Part shown: positions 33,420 through 48,700 of the stretch, one piece after another
Layout: the number at the start of each line of letters is the position of its first letter
How positions within the stretch are numbered: position 1 is the first letter of the stretch
Source of the DNA: Beroe forskalii
Taxonomy: Eukaryota > Ctenophora > Nuda > Beroida > Beroidae
NCBI GenBank assembly: GCA_011033025.1
Contig: WFMF01000587.1
Span: 32,802 to 96,801 of the forward strand
DNA length: 64,000 bases
Direction: 5' to 3'
Notes under the pieces: generated by a model
What the model was told of the DNA's origin: nothing
Database searches by the model: none
What the model saw: only the letters and a program-made list of their open reading frames with translations
Position numbers and translations under genes: made by a program

Positions 33420-36400
33420 CTAAATTCTTGCCTTTGTTGCTTTGACAATATCATTATCCTTTTTAGGTTCTATCTTATCTCTTGACTTTAATCCTGTGCC
33501 ACCAGCAGTAGAATAACTAGTAGTGCCACCAGTAGTAGTATCATCCACAGTGGTCAGTTTTGTTGACATTGTTTTTGAACTCAAGTATCGGCTTCCTCTT
33601 GTGAATCTGTCCTTAGTCTTCATGGAAATGCTTCTCAGAGATTGCTTGACAGTGTCATCATACAACAGAGGGTTGATTACCGAGTTTAGGGGGAGAACTA
33701 TCATAGCAAAGGTAAGGTACCAATCCGTGGCATCTATAGCACCAAGATTGTGGAGAGCACTGATCAGGATGAATGGCACCCAACATGCAAAGTCTGTTGC
33801 TATGATGAGAGCGATCCTGTTTCGCATTTTCCGGGATTTTTGGGCAGCCTCGGGATTGGTTTCCTGTCCAGAGCCTCTCGAGGACTTTAGAGCTGTAATA
33901 TTGATTATCACATAGGAAAAAGTGATCACCATAAAGCAGAAGAGATTGATACCCAGCATGAGCCAAACCATTGCATTTCCTTTTTGATCCGTGATGTTCA
34001 CTCCATCATCTGATAATTGCCTGCTTCTCCTAGCATCATCACTTCGTACAAAGTACTTAAACAGGCAGACACCATCATTGCCATAGAAGTGAACAGCACT
34101 CTTAGTTAGGGTTCCAGTTCCATTGAACATTCCGTCCACTCTGTCTCCAATCTCTGCCCAAGTTGTATCCACAGAGATGTTGTCATTTTTGTAGTATGCA
34201 TTTAGGATATTCACATGTTTAACTTTGTTTGGGAAACCAATGAATAACTTGTATTTTGGATCGTAGAACATACCCTGCACAAAGTAGTCCTCAAAAGCAG
34301 GGATCAATGGTATAAGTGCAACTGCTAATGAAGCACCTACAACCCCCAGCACAATCAGTACAGCTTTAGCTCTTGCTCTTTTGTTGACATGGCTTGGGAT
34401 TTTTAGGCTTGATGAACTTTTCACAATCCCCCACACCCTCATGCTACTCAGGACGGTCATTGCAAATAGCGACAGTTGTGATCCTGTAGTGCTGATCACT
34501 CCTAGTGTAGAACATGCATTTCCAGACAACCACTCAGCTTGCTTCGAGCAGTAATCTTTTCCATGTATGATACTGTCAAAAACTGACAATATTATCAAAT
34601 AGAGTCCAATAAGAAAATCTCCTAGTCCTATGATGCACACCAGGACTCTAGTGTACAGAAGGCTCCCTGTTCTGCTTTCTCCCACAGACTTTCCTACTGT
34701 GGTCACAGTGATGATATTGCAAATTGCAGCTAAAGTGCCAAACACCCAGCAATAAGCCTTCAAAAACCAGTTTGTTAGGATTTCCTTACCACATGACTGG
34801 TTACATTCATCACTTAGATCGAAACAATCATATATGCCGTCACACACCTGGGAGTGGGCTATCAGATTTCCTGTGTCCTCACAGACTTTGTGATTTGTAC
34901 AGTGCTCCTCGTCTGACAAGTCCCCACAATCGTCAATAAGATCACAAACCTGACTAAGCTCCACACATCTTCTATTCTGGCATTGAAAGTAACTGTCTTC
35001 ATAGTCTCCCCCTTCCGTCATTGTCACGAAAGTCAGATAGGAATTATTTGCAAGAGTGGAGACTCGGTCAGGGTACTGTCCTGGGCATGAGTCGTGGTAT
35101 AGAGGAGTTTCCTGAAAATCAAGAGGACAAACAGAGTCCAGGCACCAGCCCATGCAACTCAAAAACACATAAAATTCACCAAACATGCCATTGCATTCCA
35201 CTTTGGTGGTTGGAACATTCACCAATATTTTGGTGCCAAAAATATCACCGAATTGTCTTTGGAACTCTTCGACATGACAAGAGACATTTTTAGAAACCAA
35301 TTCTTCCAATTGACACAGATCTCGGTCTGAACAGATTTCACTCCTTGCAGATTTATTGATATGATCAAAATCTCGAGAGATTGTGCAAACCTCGTTCTCA
35401 ATATCACAAGAGTTTATGCCGTCACACAGGAAATCAAACTCGACAAATTGGTCCACGTCATAGTCTCTGGGGCATACCATCACCTCACAGGTACCCTGCT
35501 TCCCAGGCACTACTCTGAATGTCCCTTCTTCTTTATCTCCACAGATGGTCCATTCATGACCCTCACTTTCCTCATCTTCTCCTTCAAGGCAATCAGTCTG
35601 ACCATCCAATATCCATGAAACTGGTATTTCCATATATTTATCAGAATTGAAAGCACGGTTACATTTAAATTTACTATCTGCAGTAGTACGCCTGCAATTG
35701 TCGTTAACCTCATCACTTCCATCACTACAGTCCCAAACTCCATCACAAAGTAGGTGCTTGTGAACGATACACTCCGCAACCACAGAGGGAGAAAAGCATT
35801 CGTTTTCTAGGCTGTCGTCACACAGATTCACTGGTCCATTAGTCAGTGTAAAGCCGCTGCCACATGTCACATACTTGGACACTGTGGACATGTAGCCCTT
35901 CATGTAGCAGTGACCTCCCACCCTGCTCTCATCGGTGCAGTTTGTCTGATCAAGATAATTGGAACAGTAGGGAAGACTGTGTTGATTAGTAAGGTCAAAC
36001 ACCCCGCACCTAGTATGGTTCATTATAGGGATGCTCAGGTCATATCCTTCAATCACTTTCCGGTAATAGTGAAGACAAGTGTGTTCTGTGGTGTTTGTGA
36101 TGTCGCAGTGCTTCTCATCCTCTGCATACTCCTGACCCTTTTCCCTTGCCTCCTCCGTTGCACATGTTGGTCGTCCATCACAAATCCCTGCTATTGGCAG
36201 ATAATCCACTAAATGAGAAAGGGCAGTTGGGCAGTGAATTCCGTATGCCAGTCCATTACACAGACTCTCATCGTCACATAACTTATTGTCACATACGTCA
36301 TTACACTCAGTAGTGCCAGTACTCGTGGTGCTGCTGTTCATCTGTGATGTGTTGTCCCTAGCATGATCTTTGTTGTTCTCACAGTCCTTGTGACATTCGA

Positions 36401-36703
36401 CGAAATGTTTGTCTGTACTTACTTTTCCACAAAGAAAAAGGGAGTCTCTTGCTGTGTTCCTGAACCCACACGCCTGATAACCATAAGGGTCATTTCCACA
36501 CACAGAGGACACATGGGAGAGCATGTAACTGTCTGTCTCACTGTCGAATCTCTCCTCCTGTAGATATGTTTGATCTGAGTTAGTACACATGTGGTAGTAC
36601 TGTTCTTCCTTTGCATCGTAGCACACATGTTTCAAAAAGCCACCAATTTTTGTTACAGTGCAAGCTTTTTCAGAAATTTCTGTCAGATCTTTGTGGACGC
36701 ATC
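33420..36703 (-). CDS. Terminal receptor exon: cysteine-rich/LDLa ectodomain, 7TM and cytoplasmic tail
   Basis: Single 1,094-codon exon. Ectodomain (36703 to about 34790): divergent Cys-rich segments, then LDLa modules with Ca-binding acidic signatures CDGVWDCSDGSDE, CDLIDDCGDLSDEEHC and CDGIYDCFDLSDEC, plus degenerate copies such as CDGINSCDIENEVC. 7TM from about 34780 to 33640: TM1 WVFGTLAAICNIITVTTVG; TM3 ends LSSMRVWG in place of a classical DRY; a long extracellular loop 2 has several N-glycosylation sequons; TM7 is NSVINPLLYDD (NPxxY type). The tail is rich in Ser/Thr (KTMSTKLTTVDDTTTGG), suitable for kinase/arrestin control. An intronless ectodomain plus 7TM downstream of a heavily intron-split SRCR region suggests fusion of two genes. 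Confidence 0.88.
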
Positions 36704-39700
36704 CTGAAAAAAGAAACTTGAAACAGGGTATAAATGTATAATATCCTGTGAGCCTAACAAGCATTCTATCTTATAAATCAATAACATTTCATCCTATTAA
36801 TGGGAAGATGGCTCAGTGCTGTGATTCGAATTTTTTATCCGTGAGGTACCTATCCATGAAGTTAAATAAAGAATAACACACCTAGAGTATCATTGGAGCA
36901 GCGCAGCCAGACGTTGTCTTTATATTCACAATCCTGTCCCAATAATTTAGAACTGCACATCGATACATCAGTGTCACCCTTTTTGCAGCTGAAGTTGTCC
37001 ACCACGATTGGTATGCCTGTTCGGTTTTGCCAATCCCTGAAAAAGACAACAATAGACGCAAAATCAATGGTGAAGGAAAATTAGGTGCAAATTGTTGTTT
37101 ATTAACTGCGCCAGGCACTGAATTAATAGAATTTTGGTAAATCCTTGGAAACAGGAAAGGGCAAAAATTCAAAATCGACTTGCATAACACATACTCAGAA
37201 ACATATTTCATGTTCCTCGGGCTGCTCCCCCAATCTGCAAAGATATATCCTATTGACCGACATAGAACTGTTGCGGAATGCCAGTTGAACTTATCCTTGC
37301 AAACAGTTCCATTTTGTTGTACTCCTGTTTGTTTATTGACCAGTGTAACTATCAGTAGTCCCTCCTCCTCGGATGTAGGATCGGTTTTGCTCAACATATT
37401 GTTCATTAGAGTCGCTCTGTGGATTGCCCACAACTTCTCTGTAAAGACACAATACATAATGTCATTATAATATAAATAATCAGTTACATTTATACCCCAC
37501 TTTAGCAACCTAAAAAGTGTGGTTGCTATGGATGTCAAAGCAACCTATAAATTTGAGAATTAACCATTAATTCTTTGGTTACATATTCTGATATTGTTTA
37601 AAGATTGTACCTACAGAAAATTTTTGCAGAATCGAAATATTTGCTCAGTATTTTTCGAATTATCAAAAAAGTAAAAGGAGTCATGACTTTTGGCACATTC
37701 TGCAATTGTGTATAGAGTAACATTAGTAATAGGCAATAGCCTTCAGTTCTATTTAATAACTAAGCAGTGAGTCAATAGTAACTTACCTATATAGTAAAAG
37801 CGTACAGCTTGTCGTCTTCCTCCGCCGAACTTATTGAATAAATTTACACCGCTCACTTCTCGTGACCAGAAAGTAGCCCAGTTACCGATCTTTCTATCAT
37901 CATTACAGGACTCAGCGGAAACTGTAAAATCCACAACCTTCTTACCATTACAGTATACAGATGTCCTGTAACCACGTTTCTCGATGACCCAGTGTTTATC
38001 TTGTTCTGCAGGTAGATGTGTCGCGAAGGTTGAGGGTTTTGAACAGTACTGAAAAGCATACTGTGCAGGGAGGCCGAAATAAATTTCAATGCCCCCAGCT
38101 GGTCTCCCTTCACTTTCATAAAATATTTCTGCGGCAGCACCACTCCCCAAAATACCATCAGTTCTCAGGTGTAGATAGGAAATCTCCAGATCGACTGGGA
38201 TTGGCTTGTAATGTTGAAGATCCACAGGATTCCACATATCTGATTTTGCATACAATGTTAGTAGCTTACAAAAATTAAAATATGTACAAAAAATAATGAT
38301 TAGGTAGAAAAAATCACATGTTAAATTTGGCAGGTGGCAAGGGTTTGAAATTCAGGTGAAAATCAATCTCAAAAAATCCCCAAAAACGTCAATATCAAAT
38401 TTTGGGTTGATTTTAGCCCTGACACCGACTCAGGGGCTACGCCAGGGGGAAGGCGACACAGGCGGCTGCCTCCCCCTTTTTGGACAGAAATTGCGAAAAT
38501 TTTGTTCATTTTGAGAGCTTTGAGCCAAGCAAAATAAAACATTCCACAGATTTCGAATGTAAACATGAAATTCGCCGCCTCCTTTTCAAACATCTGGATA
38601 CACCCCTGCACGGACTAAACTCCTCTCTGAAATATGGGGTCCCGAAGGACATCACCTCAATTTTGCGTAACATCAGAAGGATTTGTGTGTGATTATCTAT
38701 AATATCCCTAGGTACTTGTATGAGTTTTTGTTTGAACATTTTGAGCCTGGATCTATCTCAGATAGGTGGATGTTTTCATGTTTTATGCCTATGTATAATT
38801 TCGTAGCTATAAATTTATTCATATTGCTTTCAAAATTGACACATAGCAAGTAAACACCACCTGTACTGTCGCTACACTGCAGCCACACACTTTGATTGTA
38901 GTGACAACTGTCACCCATCATCCTGGCATTGCAATAAGATATTCCTGAGTCCTTTTCGTTGCAGTGTACATTGCTCAATATCACTGGTCCATTGACGTTA
39001 TTTTGCAACCAAACTCTGAATAAAAGTTCATTATATTAAGAGTTTCATTTATTGGGTATTTAAAATGAGGATGAAATTTTCTATACATCTAGACCTAGGT
39101 AGCAACTTATTGACAAGTTGTGATCCCTTTTCTCCTTTTATAACGACAACGGTGAAGTGGTTACCTACTTAGTTTGCCTAACTCATACCTACGAATTGTC
39201 TTTCTAAAAAACTTCTTTGTTTACTTAAATACACAGGGAAATATGTGCTGTTGGAGAATGAACGCTGTAATTTTGCATTGTTTTGATTTTATGCTTTTTA
39301 TGGTGGATAATAACATTCGCATCATCATTCAAAAATATGGTATGTAATATGCACCATATTTTTGGATGATGATGCGAATGTTATTATCCACCATATTTTA
39401 TATACATATATCATCAATGGTCAGAAACTCACTCTGAAACATATTTCGGCTCATCTATTCTCTCACTGCCCCACTCTCCCTCCGTGTACCCAAAGTAGTG
39501 ACAGAAAGTTTTGGCAGTCATCCCATTGAAGTCATCAGCACAAACAGTTCTATTAATTTTCTTTCTGGTTTGTCTGTTGACAAAAGTAACAGAGAGCAAA
39601 CCTTCATGAGGTGTGGATGATACTTTTCCGTTTACTTCCTTGATCAGTGCTCCTTTGTCAAACTCCCAACCTAGGGAGATGAGGAGATGAATACTGAATA

Positions 39701-42700
39701 GCATGGTATGGCTTTGGAAGTACTCTAGCATAGCAAAGTGTACTATCTGTGGACGTGGCTACTGCAATTTAAAACACATCCTAATGTACCGGCTGCGGAT
39801 TGCAGATTGCAGAGTGATAGCCTTTCTTAATCAACTTCGAAAGTTCGAAATTAAATGCTCAACAGATTGAGGTTTCTACAAAAGTGCTATAGTATTATAT
39901 AAACGACTTATTAATGAAAGAGTAAATGACAGTTACAAATAATATCTTCATCTATGAATTATGATCTCATTAGTATTTAGAAATTTAGAATATTAGGTTC
40001 ATAATTCTATATAATTAATGAAAGAGTAATATCTTCATCTATGAATTATGATCTCATTAGTATTTAGAAATTTAGAATATTAGGTTCATAATTCTATATA
40101 ATTAATGAAAGAGTAATATCTTCATCTATGAATTATGATCTCATTAGTATTTAGAAATTTAGAATATTAGGTTCATAATTATATATAATTAATGAAAGAG
40201 TAATATCTTCATCTATGAATTATGATCTCATTAGTATTTAGAAATTTAGAATATTAGGTTCATAATTCTATATAATTAATGAAAGAGTAATATCTTCATC
40301 TATGAATTATGATCTCATTAGTATTTAGAAATTTAGAATATTAGGTTTCATAATTCTATATAATTAGAAACATCTTATCTGATAGAATATATCAACAATG
40401 CTGTGAAACTATCAAAGTAATCATCTGAAAAGTCGAACATCGCGGATACTTACTCGAACATTGTAACCAGATATTATATTGGAGTTGGGGGTGACACCTT
40501 TGTCTCATCATCTTAGCATGGCAGTTCCTTATACTCTTGTCATCCTCCAAACATCTGATATCACTCATCACAGTTGGAACATTGTTGTTTGCGAACCATG
40601 ATCTGAGAAATCAGTAATATAGTAACAAAAAAATATGCAGTACAGATAAATTTGACATCCGATTTTCCAGTGGTTGGTTACAGTTCCTTCAGTGGGGTTA
40701 TACTCAAGAGTCGTATTGTTTCAATTGATCTGAGTAAATTCTGATATTCCTCTTTTGTTGCAAACTCGTTTAGTGAAACAAGGGGTTATCAACCAAAAAT
40801 ATTTAAAGAGGAATTACAGAATTTACTCAGATCAAAAGTTGGTTACTGTTCATCAAAACTTTTTTGTATGCAGGTATGCAATGTGCATGTTATAATTACA
40901 AAACTCTGGCACCAATGACAGAAATTACAGTTTATAGTTACAGCCCATCGACCTCAGACCCCCCCCCAGCCCCCTTAAATTCAAACTCACTGAATATGTT
41001 CTTTTTTCTTCAAGACATTCTCCCACCACCCAGTAGTAAATCCAAGAAACTGACAGAACTTGCTGGCTGAGATCACATCCGAATGATCAACACAGGCAGT
41101 TCCAATTTGCTCTATACCTGTTTGCTTGTTCATAACAGTTACAAGTAAAACACCCCCTTTGAAACCTTCTTCTTCAGCTTGGCTTACCGAATTGTTAAGA
41201 GTTGCTCTCTTAAACTCCCATGATAAACTCTCTGAAACAGTAAAACGCTTATGTTGATAGTGACTCAAACTAGAAATACTATCTATATAATATGTATATG
41301 GTTGGGAAAGCTTTTCATCTTCCTAATTTCCTACTAATCTCGGCACAATAACTCAATAAGTATTAGCCTGTATTGGAACCACCTATCAACTTGAAACTTT
41401 CATTACATGAAGTGTTGCCTCCACGCTTCATTGACTGAAAGTTTCAAGTTGATGGTTGCTTTCGGTACTGCCCCAGTTGTGATGAAGATTTTTGATCACG
41501 TCATGTTGTCGGCCAATACTTATTGTCCTGAGTATACATGAGTAAATTCTATGTCTAGATGAAAATATGAAAAGGTAAATATAACTACTAATGTTTTTGG
41601 GTGGTAGGGCTTATCCGTGGTAATGCTCAGTATAACTACATCCTCCAGAATATAAGCAGATACTCAGATAGTATTAGTAACAACTAACAGTGGATACATT
41701 CGCTAATTTACCTGTATAGAAGGTGTCAGATGCAGTATCATATATATCAAACGCCAGTTGCCCTACTTCTCGTCCCCAGAAGGTAGCCCAGCTTTGAATG
41801 AACCGGGGATCAGTACACGTTTGAGAGGATGCAGTAAAATCCAGAACCTGCTCTCCATTGGAAAAGATAACTGTCCTATATCCACGCTTCTCAATTACCC
41901 AGTGTGTAACCTGGTTTTCCGGAGGTAGACTTGTCAAGTAGCTAGAACCTGCCTGGCAGAATAGGAGTTGGTAGAGTATAGGGTTAGAGAACACTATAGC
42001 CAGACCTCCTGCAGGATACCCCACATCATCAGAGAAATAGAGATATACCAGTTGACTACTTCCCATGACACTGTCAGTTTTCAGGTGAAGGTAGGAAGCC
42101 TCCACATCAGCAGGTATGAACCCTCCTCGCACCACAGGGTTCCACAAATCTGTGATTTGTTTGCTAGGTAAGCAAATTATTTAGTTTGCAAACCCCGCAA
42201 GGCACCTCTAAGGGCTATGAAATGAAATATATAGTTGCCCTACTTCTAATTGAAATCAACACATAAATCACGAAACCAGGAAATTAGATAATGGGGGGTC
42301 ACCCCTCACATTTTGGAAAAAAACGAATTTGAGATATGAGTTAGCCAGGATGGCCAGGGCGTGTACCAACATTTTGGCGGTGGTCTTGAGTCCATAGGTC
42401 CAACATTGCCCAAGTGAGGCCTCGGAGCAAAATGGCGTCCAAAAATCGAAATTTTACCTGATAAAGATAGCTTTTGATTGCATTCGATTCGTCTCGACGA
42501 GCTGATCATTTTAGAGTATTTGTTTGTCAAAATCGAATGAAAAATGGCCAAGTTATGCCCATGCAAAGTGCGTGCGCCAAAGTGGCAGTTGGCCTATTTT
42601 GGGCCTTAAGATGACCATTTTGGCCACATTTTTAGAGATATGAGCTTCAAACTTGTTTTGCCCATCATTAAGGTCAAAATTGATGGGCAAACCAATTTTT

Positions 42701-45700
42701 AAGTGAATTGGACTTTATTTTGCCATTTTAGCCCATAAAAACCTTCAAAAATCCACCAAATGGCTTATATCTCAGTTGCACTTTTGCCCAAATTGACTTT
42801 ACTCTTTTCGCTACTCCTCCGCCATTTTTCAATGTTTCTGCATGAAATTTTCAGAATCGCTTTGAAACTTAATTTCGCACTTATGTTATTGACCAAATTT
42901 TGAGTTAGGTCTCCAAAAATTTTTTATGCCTATGAGAGCCAAAATCCCTGGGGATTTTGGCTCTCATGGGCATAACTCATATCTCAAATTCGTGTTTTCC
43001 AAAATGTGAGGGGTGACCCCCCCCCCCCCCCTTAATAATGTTAGGAACATCACTGATTTTGAGGATTGAGGATCTGAGATTTTAGCTTTAGTCTTAGATA
43101 CCTACTAAGATAGGAAAGTTAATTGGTAGATTTGTATTTGTCTCGTCTGACTGCTTTTGGGAATTTGAAAAATCTTATCATTATCATCACGATTTATGAT
43201 ACTTAATTAATTTGATTACCTTCCTAATTGACACAATATGGCAAATATATATTATAATCACCTGTACTGTTGTTACAGTTTAGCCACACATTGTGATTGT
43301 TGTTACAGCTAACATCCATCATCCTAGCATTACAATCAGATATTCCTGCATTGTTATCTTTACAGTGAACATCCCTCAATATAACTGGCCCTTGGGTGTT
43401 ATTTTGTAACCAAGCCCTGAATAAAAGTTATCTTTTAGAACTTAATCTTAGAATCAGGAAATCCAAAATCTACCTATTGAACCAGATTTATATTATGAAC
43501 CATTGAACCAGAGCCATGTCTGACAAAATCTCTAGTGCCAAATAATTTAGCCACAGAAACAGCCAATCGCAATTTACAAAATGATTCTGAAACTCACTCT
43601 GAAACAAATTTTGACCCATCTGTTCTCTCACTGCCCCACTCTCCCTCTGTGTACCCAAAGTAGCGACAGAAAGTTTTGGCAGTCCCCCAGTTGAAATTAT
43701 CAGCACAAACAGTTCTGGTAATTTTCGTTCTGGTTTGTCTGTTGACAAAGGTAACAGAGAGCAAACCTTCATGAGTTGTGGATGATACTTTTCCGTTTAC
43801 TTCCTTGATCAGTGCTCCCTTGTCAAACTCCCAACCTAGGGAAATGATTACTGAATAGCGTGGTATTCACTATTCACTTATCCATGTCAGTAGGCTTTTG
43901 ATACTTTAATAAAGTAATAACAAGACATGAAATAATTATCAATTGATTAAATTTTCTGAATGCCATTGTAAATTGTCATGAATCACATCGTGATTATTTT
44001 TTAAAGAACCAAATACAAAATGTTAATCATATATCGTTCATACCTATGGATTTATTGTGATCAGTGATGAATATGAGAATTGTCCCCCTAAATTTACAAA
44101 TTTAAGCTTTTACGAGAGTCTATAATCTTATAATGAATCAATAAAGGAATGATTTGTTGAGAGCTTCTGACAATTCGTTTTGATTTTATCACTTTATCAG
44201 CAATGAAGTATTGATATTATCACCGATGCTGTGTCACTAGTCTCACTACATATCAAAGTTTCAAAGGAGTCACTTGGAAAGTCTGACATTACTTACTCGA
44301 ACATTGTAACCAGATATTATATTGGAGTTGGGGGTGACACCTTTGTCTCATCATCTTAGCATGGCAGTTCCTTATACTCTTGTCATCCTCCAAACATCTG
44401 ATATCACTCATCACAGTTGGAACATTGTTGTTTGCGAACCACGATCTGAGAAATTAGTAATATAGGTACTGGCACAAGATAACGAAACTCGATTTTCTCG
44501 AAATTTCAAAAGCCATCAAGAAACATACCATCTGCAAGTAATTCTCATTACGAAAAATTCGAACTCACTGAATATATATTTTGTCCTTCAAGTCATTCTC
44601 CCACCACCCAGTAGTAAATCCAAGAAACTGACAGAACTTGCTGGCTGAGATCACATCCGAATGATCAACACAGGCAGTTCCAATTTGCTCTATACCTGTT
44701 TGCTTGTTCATAACAGTTACAAGTAAAACACCCCCTTTGAAACCTTCTTCTTCAGCTTGGATTTCCGAATTGTTAAGAGTTGCTCTTTTCAACTCCCATA
44801 AACTCTCTGAAACAGCAAATGATCATGTTGATATCTTAGTATAGTGATTCAAAAATAGTACTTTCACTAGTTCACTTTCTGTGTAGTGTAATGTAGGAAG
44901 GTAAATGACTATTGACTATGGTTATTTTGCCACTGTGCAACCTCTGTAACACTTGCCAGGTTAGTAATAGTTATAGAGCTGTAAGTTATGTTTTGCATGA
45001 TATCATGGCGAAATATTTTATCACTTTATGTTTTATTCCCGGAATACAACTGACTCAATTTCTATACAATCGTGGATTATTGTCTTATATCTTATCTATC
45101 ATTTCTGAATACACGATTGCTGATTACAATATTAATGATATGTATTCCCTTCCCACCCATATCATTTATCATTTCTAGTGTCCATAGTGGTGTCAGAGCC
45201 AACGTGTTTTAATGACGGTGTTTAGGGCTGCAACACCATCCTACCATCCAAGATCTAGTAGTTTTACTGCTTTTAATATATGGTAGTGATATCAAAAAGG
45301 GTGGCAATTGCACAAAATTTATCTTATCAGTAAGATGTATGCAATGTTTTCAATAAATCCTGAGCAATTATCATTTCTCTAGATGTGACAAGTAGCTTAG
45401 TAGGTAAGGTTCTTTCCAGAAACTTCACGTGGTGATGAGTCATACAGTGTTTATAATACGAGTTAGAATTATGATAAAATACCATCTGCTAGATATACAG
45501 CAATTTACCTGTATAGTAAGCCTCAGATGCCGTATCGTGCTGAAGATCAAACATTACTCCGGAAACTCCTTGTCCCCAGCGAATTGGCCAGACAGCAGCA
45601 TATTGGGGATCTTCACACGTTTCAGAGGATACTATAATATCGAGAACCTGCTTTCCATTGCAGTATACAGTTGTCCTGTAACCACGTTTCTCGATGACCC

Positions 45701-48700
45701 AGTGCTTCTCTTGTTCTGCTGGAAGACTTGTCGGGAATGGGAAGTATCGCCGACAAGAGAGTAGTCCGTACATGATAGTGTTGCTGAACCAGATGGCAAT
45801 ACCTGAGCGAATGCTAGTACCGTCTGAATTCAAGTACGATAAAACTGTCGTGTCAAGACTTCCTATGACACTGTCAGTTTTCAGGTGAAGGTAGGAAGTC
45901 TCCAGATCAACAAAGATGGGCCTGCCTGGTTGCACAGGATTCCACACATCTGTCGTTTTGTTTAGTTATAGATCAAGATAAAAATGCAATGATAAGGACA
46001 AAAATATAACTCGTTTAATAGTTGATCAGTTGATAAATGAATCGATATCAAGTTTATAATATTGTTGAGTCATTAGGTTGATTAGTAATAAGTTGATTAT
46101 AAGTTAATTGATTCAATGAATTCCTTATAATATAATTGATGCATGGCAGGTATACATCACCTGTGTTGTTGTTACAGATCAGCCACACGCTTTGATTGTA
46201 AATGCAACTGTCACCCATCACCGGGCTGATATTACAATCATTTTCTTCGCAGGTTACATCGCCCAATATGACTGGTCCATTAGCGTAACTTTGCAACCAA
46301 ACTCTACATCATAAGATCATAGGTTTACTCAAGGAAAATATTTGTGTTCCAGTCATATTATTAAGCGTTCGAACATTATTTGTATAGCAACTATCAAAAT
46401 TCAGAAAGGCTCAATCGCTCAGTTTACCAACTACACATAATATACTAATATGGTTTAGGCGACAGTAAGTTAAAAAATCGACATTCAACCCTACCAACAG
46501 CAATAAAGCAGTAAAAAAAACTCACTTGGAAACAAATTTTGGCTCATCTATTCTCTCACTGCCCCACTCTCCCTCTGTGTACCCAAAGTAGTGACAGAAA
46601 GTTTTGGCAGTCCTCCAGTTGAAGTTATCAGCACAGACAGTTTGAGAAATTTCATTTCCAGTTAGTCTGTTAGCAAATGTAACAGAGAGCAAACCCTTAT
46701 CAGTTGTGGATGCAACTGTTCCGTTTATTTCCCGGAGTAGTGTTCCACTCACAAAATCCCAATCTGGTGAGGAGGGTGAATCGTAGTTGTAGCGTAGTGA
46801 AATGCGACCAGTTATTGTAAGGTTCAGATCAATGATAGAATGATGATTATATGTAGTCTCTGCAAAAAATGAAAGAAGCTGCTTTTTAATGAGTAAATCT
46901 GATTTTAATAATAAATCAGATTTATTTATTAAAATGCAGCTTCTTTCATTTTGTCGCAGAGACTATAATCATCATTAATCAGTATCAATATGCAACTAAT
47001 AAACAGTGATCCGCTCATTCAGTTAGTGAAGAAACATATCGTATTATCGTAAGGTTACTGAATCAAGTCCTGCTTAATTCTAGCAAATGATGAATATTGA
47101 CGCAGTGAACGCAAATTCCATATAATGGTATAATGAGCTCCTAGAGTGGAAACAGAAGGTAAAAACAGAGGGTAAAATTTATAAATTAGCTTTTGTGAGT
47201 TTGTGAAAACTGTTCAAATTTTTGGCTGTTACAACAACAAGGTAACAGAATTTAGTGCTACGATCTATACTGAATATACACACTCTAAGATTGGCGTTCA
47301 TAAGATATGATTAAAGCTGGGATATAATCCTCAACAGCTCAACCGGGAGAGGAAATTTGACTCATCACCTCTCATCAGGGTTGCCGGCCAGGGAGTGATT
47401 TACATACTTACATTCAGTGACAAATATTAACATGAGCAGATAAATCAGTATAATGCCGAAAATTTCGAATGCCGAATTGGCTCTCAATACAAGTATACAA
47501 GTATATTAATATATTACTATATGGTATGACAGCGCCCTTGTAAATTTTTGCGATTAAAAGAGGTGATATGGGCTTTAATCGCAGCGCTGGCGTGGTGGTT
47601 GGCTGTTGGGTGCAAGGAATATTTTACTCCATAGTAGAAATTCAATTGAATTCATTAATAGATGAATGAAACTATTTATTAATTAAATTGATTAGCCTAT
47701 ATTCCTTGCACCCAACAGCCAACCACCACGCCAGCGCTGCGATTAAAGCCCATATCACCTCTTTTAATCGCAAAAATTTACAAGGGCGCTGCGCAACCTA
47801 CACAATTTCCAATTGTTTTTTGTCATACCATATCATTCTTTTTGTTAACAAATTTTGTTGAACAAATCCTGAGACGAAGTATAAGCGATAATTGGTTTAA
47901 TTGGCCAATTATCAAATTAGACGATTTTAGACGAAAATTTTTACACATCTCACTACTACAAGTTTCCGATGCCGTTTGATCAAATTCGATACCATGTTTC
48001 TGAGAGGGGATATAAGCGATAATTGGTTTAATTGGCCAATTATCAAATTAAGCGATTTGTAATGAAAATTTTTACATAGCACACTGTACGCAATCCATGT
48101 CAAAGTTGACTATGGCGTTAAAATGAAGTCGATGCCATGTTCCTGAGATGAGATATAAGCGATAATTGGTTTAATTGGCCAATTATCTAATTAAGCGATT
48201 TGCAATGAAAACTTTTATATAGCTCACTTCACACAATTCATGTAAAAGTTTACGATGGCGTTAGAAAATTAGAATGAAGTCGATACCATCTTCCTGAGAC
48301 GAGATATAAGCGATAATTGGTTTAATTGGCCAATTATACAATTAAGCGATTTGTAATGAAAACTTTTATATAGCTTACTTCACGCAATTTATGCTTAAGT
48401 TTACGATGGCGTTGGAATGAAGTCGATGCCATCTACCTGAGACAAGATATAACCGTTAATTGGTTTAATCGGCCAATTATTCAATTAAGCGATTTGCAAT
48501 GAAAATTTGTAAATAGCTTACTTCACGCAATTCATGCCAAAGTTTACGATGGCGTTGGAATGAAGTCGATACCATTTTTCTGAGACGAGATATAGGCGAT
48601 AATTGGTTTAATTGGTCAATTATCCAATTATCCAATTTGATATTAAAGTTCACATATAGCCTACTACACGTGCCCTATGCCAAAGTTTCTGATACCGTTG

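Noticed and set aside
36704..36764. Start codon for a shorter 7TM-only protein at 36764 (MLVRLTGYYTF)
   Set aside because: A strong acceptor (tttttcag) lies at 36704 and the phase matches the upstream SRCR exon; the Met and hydrophobic stretch are intron sequence. An internal promoter remains possible.
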